Origin: Methylorubrum suomiense | GTDB lineage: Bacteria; Pseudomonadota; Alphaproteobacteria; Rhizobiales; Beijerinckiaceae | Assembly (NCBI RefSeq): GCF_022179765.1 | Contig: NZ_BPRE01000001.1 | Location: forward strand, 186,001-250,000 | Length of the DNA stretch: 64,000 bases | Direction: 5' to 3' | Part shown: piece by piece, positions 54,917-64,000 of the stretch | Layout: every line of letters starts with the position of its first letter | Numbering within the stretch: the first letter of the stretch is position 1 | Notes under the pieces: generated by a model | Databases searched by the model: none | The model's input: only the letters and a program-made list of their open reading frames with translations | What the model was told of the DNA's origin: nothing | Translations under genes and position numbers: made by a program

Positions 54917-56107
54917 ATGAGTCCGAACGCCGCCGGGGCGTCGTCGCCGTCCGAATCCATCTCCGTCGCACCGCCGCTCGCGCAGACGCCGCTGCACGCC
55001 TTCCATCTGCGCCACGGCGCCAAGATGGTGCCGTTTGCCGGCTATGCGATGCCGCTTCAGTATCCGGCGGGGCTGCTGCAGGAGCATCGTCACACCCGCC
55101 GGGCGGCTGGACTGTTCGACGTGTCGCATATGGGCCAGATCGTGCTGAGGCCGCGCTCGGGCGAGGTCGCGGAGGCGGCACGCGCCCTTGAGGCGGTGAT
55201 CCCGATCGACGTGCTGGGGCTCGCCGAAGGGCGCCAGCGCTACGCCTTCCTGACCGATGCGGCCGGGGGCATCCTCGACGACCTGATGGTGGCCCACCTG
55301 CCGGGGCGCCTCGTCGTCGTGGTCAACGCCGCCAACAAGGCGGCGGACACCGCCCATCTTCGGGCGACCCTGCCGGACAGCGTCGCGGTCGAGCCGGTGC
55401 TGGGGGGGCTCATCGCCCTGCAGGGGCCCAACGCCGCCGCCGCCCTCGGGCGCTTGCTCGGTCACCCGGCCGATCTCGAAGCGATGCGGTTCATGGACGT
55501 GCGGGAGGTCGCGATCTTCGGTGCGCCCTGCCTCGTCAGCCGCTCCGGCTATACCGGCGAGGACGGCTTCGAGATCGCCGTCCCGGCGGAGGCCGCCGAG
55601 GCCTTGGCTGAGGCCTTGATCGCCGATGCATCGGTGCTGCCGGTGGGCCTGGGCGCCCGCGATTCCCTGCGCCTGGAGGCCGGCCTGCCGCTCCACGGCG
55701 CCGATATCGATCCCGGCACCAGTCCGGTCGAGGCCGGGCTCGCCTGGGCGATCTCGCCCGTGCGCCGCAGCGGCGGGGCCCGCGTGGGCGGGTTCCCGGG
55801 GGCCGCACGGATCCTCGAGGAGATCACCAGGGGCCCGGCCCGGCGCCGCGTCGGCTTGAGGCCGGAGGGCCGGGCGCCGGTGCGGGCCGGGGCGATGCTC
55901 TTCGCGGACGCGGCGGCGGACGAGGCGATCGGCCACGTCACCTCCGGCGGCTTCGGCCCGAGCCTCGAGGCCCCCGTGGCCATGGGCTTCGTTCCTGCGG
56001 CGCTCGCAGCCCCCGGAACCCGCGTCTTCGCCGAGCTGCGCGGAACGCGCCTGCCGCTCGTCGTCTCGCGCCTTCCCTTCGTCCCGGCCGGCTTCAAGCG
56101 CGGCTGA
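54917..56107 (+). CDS. gcvT: Glycine cleavage T protein (aminomethyltransferase)
   Basis: The folate-dependent T protein of the glycine cleavage system, 396 residues. It begins with [30 protein letters not shown] opening (in two parts), typical for gcvT, and has [23 protein letters not shown] and [18 protein letters not shown] further on. The ATG at 54917 is chosen; an ATG at 54899 in the same frame adds six residues. It is the first gene of gcvT-gcvH-gcvP and is controlled by the glycine riboswitch. It delivers methylene-tetrahydrofolate, important in a C1-using bacterium. Confidence 0.95.
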   Translation: MSPNAAGASSPSESISVAPPLAQTPLHAFHLRHGAKMVPFAGYAMPLQYPAGLLQEHRHTRRAAGLFDVSHMGQIVLRPRSGEVAEAARALEAVIPIDVLGLAEGRQRYAFLTDAAGGILDDLMVAHLPGRLVVVVNAANKAADTAHLRATLPDSVAVEPVLGGLIALQGPNAAAALGRLLGHPADLEAMRFMDVREVAIFGAPCLVSRSGYTGEDGFEIAVPAEAAEALAEALIADASVLPVGLGARDSLRLEAGLPLHGADIDPGTSPVEAGLAWAISPVRRSGGARVGGFPGAARILEEITRGPARRRVGLRPEGRAPVRAGAMLFADAAADEAIGHVTSGGFGPSLEAPVAMGFVPAALAAPGTRVFAELRGTRLPLVVSRLPFVPAGFKRG

Positions 56108-56138
56108 TCCCCTCCCCCCTCTGCAGGAGAACCGAACC

Positions 56139-56501
56139 ATGCTGCGTTTCACCGACGAGCACGAATGGCTGCGCCTCGACGGCGACACCGCCACCATCGG
56201 CATCACGGCCCATGCGGCCGAGCAACTCGGCGATCTCGTCTACGTCGAGCTGCCCAAGGTCGGCGCCAAACTCACCAAGGGCGAAGCGGCCGCTGTGGTC
56301 GAGTCCGTCAAGGCGGCCTCCGACGTCTACGCCCCGCTCTCCGGCGAGGTCACCGAAGTGAACGAGGCGGCCGGCAGCGATCCCGCCTCGATCGGCGGCG
56401 ATCCGCAGGGGGCGGGCTGGCTCTACCGGCTGAAGCTCGACGATCCGTCCGACATGGACGCGCTGATGGACGAGGCGGCCTACGCGGACTTCGCGAAGTA
56501 G
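56139..56501 (+). CDS. gcvH: Glycine cleavage H protein
   Basis: The lipoyl carrier of the glycine cleavage system, 120 residues. The lipoylated Lys is in [13 protein letters not shown], near residue 58. [20 protein letters not shown] and [13 protein letters not shown] complete the domain. GAGAACC-type leader with AGGAG at short distance precedes the ATG. It follows gcvT by 31 bases; a palindromic repeat separates it from gcvP. Confidence 0.96.
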   Translation: MLRFTDEHEWLRLDGDTATIGITAHAAEQLGDLVYVELPKVGAKLTKGEAAAVVESVKAASDVYAPLSGEVTEVNEAAGSDPASIGGDPQGAGWLYRLKLDDPSDMDALMDEAAYADFAK

Positions 56502-56522
56502 GGCCGCCGCTGCTGCTGCTCA

Positions 56523-56659
56523 TCCCATCCATCCCCCTCATCCTGAGGTGCCCGCCTTGGCGGGCCTCGAAGGAGGGCTCCAGGGATCATGCGACTTCCG
56601 GAGCCCTCCTTCGAGGCTTCCGCTGCGCTCCGGCAGCTCAGGATGAGGGGATGGGTGGG
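56523..56659. repeat. Interspersed palindromic repeat, copy 3 (inside gcv operon)
   Basis: About 137 bases with long arms (CCCATCCATCCCCCTCATCC and its inverse GGATGAGGGGATGGGTGGGA). Inner arms are CCTCGAAGGAGGGCTCC and GGAGCCCTCCTTCGAGG. It lies between gcvH (stop 56501) and gcvP (start 56743). Same family as 12816 and 43967. Confidence 0.85.
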
Positions 56660-56742
56660 AATGGGAGCAGCGGAGCACCCGCCATCGGCTCGACCGCCAT
56701 TTCCTGACGCCGCGGCCATCGGCTGCCCACGAGGATTCCCCC

Positions 56743-59589
<2,847 letters not shown>

Positions 59590-59609
59590 GAGACGGCTCC
59601 CCTCGCCCA

Positions 59610-59670
59610 CCCGAGTCGGACCAGCCTGACTCGGGCAAACGCTCGCCGATCTCGGGGGCTGCCCGAGATC
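59610..59670. terminator. Two adjacent hairpins after gcvP
   Basis: CCCGAGTC (59610-59617) pairs with GACTCGGG (59628-59635). GATCTCGGG (59648-59656) pairs with CCCGAGATC (59662-59670). They lie between gcvP and bioA. No T-run follows, so termination is uncertain; they may instead be repeat elements. Confidence 0.45.
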
Positions 59671-59730
59671 GGGAGGCGAGAAGCGGCGCACGTTTGACTC
59701 GGCGGCTTCGACCCCCCAATCCCGCACGCC

Positions 59731-60981
59731 ATGACCGCGCGCGACAGCCATCCTCTCTGGCGGCCCTACACCCAGATGAAGAGTGCCGCTCCGCCGCTCG
59801 AAGCGGTGGCGACGCGGGGCTCCCGCATCGTGCTGGCCGACGGGCGCGAGCTGATCGACGGCATCGCCTCGTGGTGGACCGCCGTCCACGGCTACAATCA
59901 TCCCCACATCGCGGCATCCGTCGCGGATCAGCTCGCCGCGATGCCGCATGTCATGTTCGGCGGGCTCACCCACGCCCCGGCCGAGCGGCTGGCGCAGCGC
60001 CTGACCGAGCGGCTGCCGGGCGACCTGAACCACGTCTTCTTCACCGATTCCGGCTCCGTCGCCGTCGAGGTCGCGCTGAAGATGGCGGTGCAGCTCTGGC
60101 TCAACCGCGGCAAGACCGGCCGCACCCGGGTGCTCGCCTTCCGCGGCGGCTATCACGGCGACACGATGGGGGCGATGTCGGCCTGCGACCCCGAGGAGGG
60201 GATGCATCGCCGCTTCGGTGCCTACCTGCCGACCCAGGTTTTTTGCGAGTTGCCGCGGACGGCCGATCAGGAAGCCGCGCTCGACGCCGCGCTCGCCCGT
60301 CATCGCCACGAACTCGCGGCCGTGATCGTCGAGCCCCTGGTTCAGGGGGCGGGCGGGATGCTGACCCATCCGCCCGAAGTGCTCGCCACGGTGGCCCGCC
60401 TCGCCCGCCGACACGGTCTGCCGCTGATCGCCGACGAGATCTTCACCGGGTTCGCCCGCACCGGCACCTTGTTCGCCTGCGAGCAGGCCGGCATCGTGCC
60501 CGACATCCTGTGCCTGTCCAAAGCCCTGACCGGCGGCACGATGGCACTCGCCGCCACCGTCGCGACCACCGAGATCTTCTCCGCCTTCTGGTCGGACGAT
60601 CCCGCCGCCGCGCTGATGCACGGGCCGACCTTCATGGCCAATCCGCTGGCCTGCGCGGCGGCCAATGCCAGCCTCGACCTGTTCGAGACCGAGCCGCGCC
60701 TGGAGCAGGCCCGCGCCATCGCGACGCGGCTGGAGGACGGCCTGCGTCCGCTCGCCCGATCGCCGGGCGTACGGGCGGTACGCGTGCTCGGCGCCATCGG
60801 CGCGGTGCAATTCGCCGAGGCACCGGATCTCACCGCGCTGAAGCAACGCCTCGTCGCCCGCGGCGTCTGGGTGCGGCCCTTCGGCGACATCCTGTACCTG
60901 ACGCCCGCCCTGACCGTGCCGGAGGACGACCTCGACCGGCTGATCGCGGCGGTCGTGGCGGAGACCAGAGCTCTCGCCTGA
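59731..60981 (+). CDS. bioA: DAPA aminotransferase (bioA)
   Basis: A PLP enzyme of 416 residues converting KAPA to DAPA in biotin synthesis, with S-adenosylmethionine as amino donor in most members. Marks are LWRPYTQMKSAAPPL, SWWTAVHGYNHPHI, RGGYHGDTMGAMS and the PLP Lys in LCLSKALTGGTM. It lies 141 bases after gcvP on the same strand and has two hairpins between. bioF is on the other side of the gcv operon on the opposite strand. Confidence 0.94.
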   Translation: MTARDSHPLWRPYTQMKSAAPPLEAVATRGSRIVLADGRELIDGIASWWTAVHGYNHPHIAASVADQLAAMPHVMFGGLTHAPAERLAQRLTERLPGDLNHVFFTDSGSVAVEVALKMAVQLWLNRGKTGRTRVLAFRGGYHGDTMGAMSACDPEEGMHRRFGAYLPTQVFCELPRTADQEAALDAALARHRHELAAVIVEPLVQGAGGMLTHPPEVLATVARLARRHGLPLIADEIFTGFARTGTLFACEQAGIVPDILCLSKALTGGTMALAATVATTEIFSAFWSDDPAAALMHGPTFMANPLACAAANASLDLFETEPRLEQARAIATRLEDGLRPLARSPGVRAVRVLGAIGAVQFAEAPDLTALKQRLVARGVWVRPFGDILYLTPALTVPEDDLDRLIAAVVAETRALA

Positions 60982-61319
60982 GACGCGATCGCGCCGATCC
61001 CGGTCTCTTCCAGGCATCTCGGACAGCGCACATCCTTCCGCAACCGATCGAAGCCGCGAACGAAGCGTAGAAGCCAGGAATAGCGAAGGCCCCGGAAAAG
61101 ACCGGCGACGCCCGAGACCAGACGAGACCGGAATGGATCCTCGCGAGCGATCGCAGGCCAGGCAAGTCGCTCCGGGTTGACCTCGCTGCGCGAGCGCGGG
61201 ACCCTGCAACCCGCAGCGGGGTTTCTCGTTGGATCATCGCGGCCCCCGGATGGTTTCAGCGCCGGAAACGGACAAGCCGGCGAACAACTTGGGTCGTGGG
61301 GGCAATCGGGGAGAGCCAG
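60982..61319. other. Intergenic region downstream of bioA
   Basis: About 338 bases with no convincing gene. Short frames are shadow-like. No clear hairpin with T-run or promoter was found. Confidence 0.35.
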
Positions 61320-61742
61320 GTGGCGAGCCAGATCGAGACGACGAACCCGCAAGACCGGCGCGACGATGCGCGCGAGGGCGATCGCCCCGTTATCCTCCTG
61401 GTGGAGGACGAGGCACTGACCATCATGGATTTGGGCGACGTGCTGGAGGATGGCGGCTACGACACGGTGCAATGCGCCTCCGCGGAGCGCGCGCTCTCGA
61501 TCCTGCAGAACCGACCCGACATCTGCGGCCTCGTGACCGATGTGGAATTGTCGGGGCGCGTGAATGGCTTCGAGCTCGCCACCTCCGTGGCCCAGGCCCG
61601 ACCCGACCTGCCGATCCTGATCGTCTCCGGCCGGGCCGCCCCCGATCCCGAGCGCATGCCGGCCGGCGCCCAGTTCATCGCCCGCCCCTGCGCGGGCGAG
61701 GACATCCTGGCGCGGCTCAAGGGGCTGATGCCGACCTGCTGA
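61320..61742 (+). CDS. Single-domain response regulator
   Basis: A 140-residue receiver with a 25-residue N-terminal tail and no output domain. Receiver marks are ILLVEDEALTIMD, the acceptor Asp in GLVTDVELSG and Ser in LIVSGRA. The usual Lys of the KP pair is Arg here (FIARPCAGED). That change may alter signalling. The GTG at 61320 is chosen because GGGGAG lies six bases ahead; a GTG 24 bases upstream has none. It may receive phosphate from a kinase elsewhere, such as the orphan HWE kinases. Confidence 0.85.
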   Translation: MASQIETTNPQDRRDDAREGDRPVILLVEDEALTIMDLGDVLEDGGYDTVQCASAERALSILQNRPDICGLVTDVELSGRVNGFELATSVAQARPDLPILIVSGRAAPDPERMPAGAQFIARPCAGEDILARLKGLMPTC

Positions 61743-62206
61743 GCGGATCGTGTCCGGCGGAAAGCAGGGTGACGGCAGTCCCCCCGCACTTCCGCATGAC
61801 GACCCTCGCGACATGCGATGGCGCCGCTCCGTCGCATGGATGGCTCACGCGTCGCCGAGCACGGGCTTCCGTTTCACGAGCCGAGCCTCTGGGCAGGGCA
61901 GCATAACGGCTGCCCTTCCTGTCCTTCCCGCCCTCGGCTGCCTCCGAAGTGTCAGAATGAAACGCCGAACCGCCCGGAGGCTCATGGCCCTGCGGCGCAG
62001 AGAGGGCGTGCGCCGGCCATCATCGAAAGTCGGCAAAAAATCGCCCTGCGGCCTCGTGCCCGACCGCGGCCGTGGAGAAAAAGCTCTGCACAATGAATTC
62101 GCCGTTCATCCAACGTTCGAACGGCGCGAGCGATGGTGAGGCGTGAAGCCTGGCCGTGGGAGTCCCTGCGGTCCGTCCCATAGAACGCCGACGCCGGACG
62201 CCTCCC
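61743..62206. other. Intergenic region
   Basis: About 464 bases between the receiver and the glycosyltransferase. A 129-codon open frame from 61750 is Arg/Ser-rich and unlike a protein. I see no RNA gene. Confidence 0.35.
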
Positions 62207-63302
62207 TTGAAGATCGCCGTCATCGCTCATCTCAAGTTCCCGATCGGCCAGCCCTATCTCGGAGGGCTGGAGATGCACACGCATCACTTGGCCGGCGCCC
62301 TGCGCCGCCGCGGGCACCGGGTCACCCTCTTCGCCGCCGCCGGCTCGGATCCGGCGCTCGTGCCCGATCCGGTCTGCCCGCCGACCGGCGACGCGCTCGG
62401 CGACCCCGTCGCCTTCGAGCGGATCGCCCGCGCCGAACACGCCGCCTACGAGCGGATCGTCGAGGCGATCGCCCAGGGCGGCTTCGACGTGATCCACAAC
62501 AACAGCCTCCACCCCCTGCCGCTCAAGGCGAGCAACCATCTGGTCGCACCGATGGTGACGGCGCTGCACACCCCGCCCTTCGACTCGCTGACGGAAGGCG
62601 TGCTGGCGGCCAAGCCCGGCATGATCTTCGCCGCGGTCTCGCCCTCGCTGGCACAGGAATGGGCCGAGCTGGCGCCGAACGCCCGCATCATCGGCAACGG
62701 CATCGATCTCTCGACCTTCGCCTTCAGCCCCGCCGCCGATCCCGCCGGTTACGTGTTCTGGAGCGGGCGGATCGTGCCCGAGAAGGGCACGCATCTGGCG
62801 ATCGATGCCGCGCGCGGCCGGTATCCCCCTGCGCTTCGCCGGCCCGCAGCCGAACCCGCGCTACTGGGACGAGTGGATCGCCCCGAGGCTCGGCGAGGGC
62901 GTGACCTATGTCGGGCATCTCTCCCATGCCGCACTCGCTGGCCAGCTCGGCGGCGCGCGGGCGGCCATCGTATCGCCGCGCTGGGAGGAGCCGTTCGGCC
63001 TCGTCGTCGCCGAGGCGCTTGCCTGCGGCACGCCGGTCGCGGCCTTCGCCCGCGGGGCGATCCCCGACATCGTCGACCGCCAATCCGGTGCGCTGGCCCG
63101 GGCGGACGATGTGGCGGATCTCGCCCGCGCCATCACCCGCGCGGTTGGCCTCGACCGACGCGCCTGCCGCCGCCGTGCCGAGACGCTGTACGACGCCGAC
63201 GTGATGACCGACGGCTACGAGGATCTCTATCGCGAGGTGCTGGCCGGCGAGACGCCCGCGCGGCGTCCGACGCGGCCCGTCCTCGAACGCCTGATCGCCT
63301 GA
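62207..63302 (+). pseudogene. Family 4 glycosyltransferase, frameshifted
   Basis: A GT-B glycosyltransferase interrupted near 62811-62820. The first part (from the TTG at 62207, MKIAVIAHLKFPIG, to IVPEKGTHLAIDAARG) is in one frame; the second part (AAGIPLRFAGPQPNPRYWDE to the stop at 63302) is in another. The join is in a GC-alternating run (GCCGCGCGCGGCC). One more GC pair would restore AIDAARAAGIPLRF, so the simplest change is a 2-bp deletion. The whole protein would be about 365 residues with SPRWEEPFGLVVAEALACG as the donor-binding motif. It could be a true pseudogene, a phase-variable gene or a sequence error. The first frame stays open into the next gene. Confidence 0.82.
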
Positions 63303-63307
63303 CCGCC

Positions 63308-64000
63308 ATGGCGCCGCTTCCCGGCCCGGCCGTCATCTGCATCCCGGCCCGCAACGAGGCCGAGCGGCTGCCGCGGCTACTGCGGGCGCTCGACCGGCAG
63401 GACGGCTTTTCCTCCGTCCACCGTTTGCGGGTCGTGGTGGTCGCCAACAATTGCACCGACGGCACCGTCGCCGTCGCGCGCGGGCTACCCCTCGACAGGA
63501 TCGACCTGCGCCTGATCGAAGCGACCTTCGCCGGCGCCGAGGCCCATGTCGGCACCGCTCGACGCCGGGCGCTCGATCTGGGCGCCGAATGGCTGGAGGC
63601 TGACGGCGCGCCCGACGGCGTGCTCCTGACCACCGACGCCGATGCCCGGCTCGATCCGTCCTGGGTCGTCGCGAACCTGCGCGCCCTCGAGGGCGCCGAG
63701 ATCGTCGGCGGACGCCTCGTCATCGACGACGAGGGCGACGATCTCGGGGACACCGATCCGGTGCTTGCCGCCTTCCACGCCCAGGTGGAGCGCTACTGGG
63801 CGGGCGTGCGCCTCTTGGAGGACAGCCTGGATCCGCCTCCGCACGATCCGGCCCCGCGCCACGGCGATCATACCGGCGGCAGTCTCGCGCTGCGCGCCTC
63901 GCTCTACCGCGCGGTCGGCGGCCTGCCGGCCCTGCCGCGGGGCGAGGACAACGCGCTGGTGGCGGCCGTTCAACGGGCGGGGGGCCGCCTGCGCCACTGT
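63308..64000 (+). CDS. Family 2 glycosyltransferase, N-terminal part (cut by window edge)
   Basis: A GT-A fold glycosyltransferase, first 231 residues. The start has VICIPARNEAERLPRLLRAL and VVVVANNCTDGTVAVA. The metal-binding acidic motif is LLTTDADARLDPSW near residue 110, and GDHTGGSLALRASLYRAVGG follows. The ATG at 63308 lies five bases after the stop of the broken family 4 gene, so they are an operon. The sugar and acceptor cannot be inferred. The gene continues past the window. Confidence 0.88.
   Translation, partial: MAPLPGPAVICIPARNEAERLPRLLRALDRQDGFSSVHRLRVVVVANNCTDGTVAVARGLPLDRIDLRLIEATFAGAEAHVGTARRRALDLGAEWLEADGAPDGVLLTTDADARLDPSWVVANLRALEGAEIVGGRLVIDDEGDDLGDTDPVLAAFHAQVERYWAGVRLLEDSLDPPPHDPAPRHGDHTGGSLALRASLYRAVGGLPALPRGEDNALVAAVQRAGGRLRHC

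Noticed and set aside
61750..62139. 129-residue open frame between the receiver and the glycosyltransferase
   Set aside because: No ribosome site of note, Arg/Ser-rich text and no recognisable domain. Left as non-coding.

Overview
The window is GC-rich, dense bacterial chromosome. Gene content points to an alphaproteobacterium of the Methylobacterium/Methylorubrum group: HWE-type histidine kinases, homospermidine synthase, DUF1206, DUF2336 and DUF898 proteins, Uma2 proteins, GGAAC/GTT general-stress promoters and characteristic interspersed palindromes. This placement is inferred from gene content, not from a database match. I see no rRNA, tRNA, CRISPR array, prophage or insertion sequence. 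Both edges cut genes: a membrane sensor on the left and a family 2 glycosyltransferase on the right.

Layout. 1-7.4 kb: a truncated sensor, then surface-polysaccharide genes (a WecA/WbpL-like sugar-phosphate transferase, an NAD-dependent epimerase and a CapD/WbpM-like dehydratase). These are separated by a small SDR/ArsR pair with a clear palindromic operator and by a lower-GC orphan gene. 7.7-12.3 kb: a glycine-rich exported protein, a DUF1206 membrane protein, two tandem Uma2 paralogues and homospermidine synthase. 13-19.2 kb: glycogen/maltodextrin genes (glgP, a GH13 alpha-glucosidase, glgA). 19.3-23.7 kb: a Crp-family regulator, an aldo/keto reductase, an HWE kinase and a SelT/W-like protein. 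24-31 kb: lemA and two TPM-domain genes, cstA-ybdD with a strong terminator, then a DUF898 protein and an M48 protease. 31.2-36 kb: a second HWE kinase, two small unknown genes, and yicC-gmk.

36-45 kb: an ABC exporter, an MFS transporter overlapping its PadR regulator, a DUF2336 protein with a two-receiver regulator, a KGG stress peptide with a good EcfG-type promoter, Hsp33 and an MgtC protein. 45.1-51.8 kb: a tightly packed seven-gene MoxR/Bat-type operon (AAA+ ATPase, DUF58, DUF4381, two VWA proteins, a TPR protein and BatD). A catalase-like gene follows with its own EcfG-like promoter. 53-61 kb: the glycine cleavage operon gcvT-gcvH-gcvP behind a tandem glycine riboswitch, flanked by the biotin genes bioF and bioA. 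61.3-64 kb: a single-domain receiver, a family 4 glycosyltransferase broken by an apparent 2-bp deletion, and the start of a family 2 glycosyltransferase.

Functional themes are cell-surface glycan synthesis, carbon storage, one-carbon/glycine metabolism and stress signalling. HWE kinases are the usual input to the PhyR/EcfG stress pathway, and two GGAAC/GTT promoters occur here, so part of the window may belong to that regulon. I found no clearly new system. The most notable oddities are the frameshifted glycosyltransferase, which reads open into its neighbour; a dual-receiver regulator whose second domain has lost its phospho-acceptor; and a three-copy palindromic repeat family with one copy inside the gcv operon.
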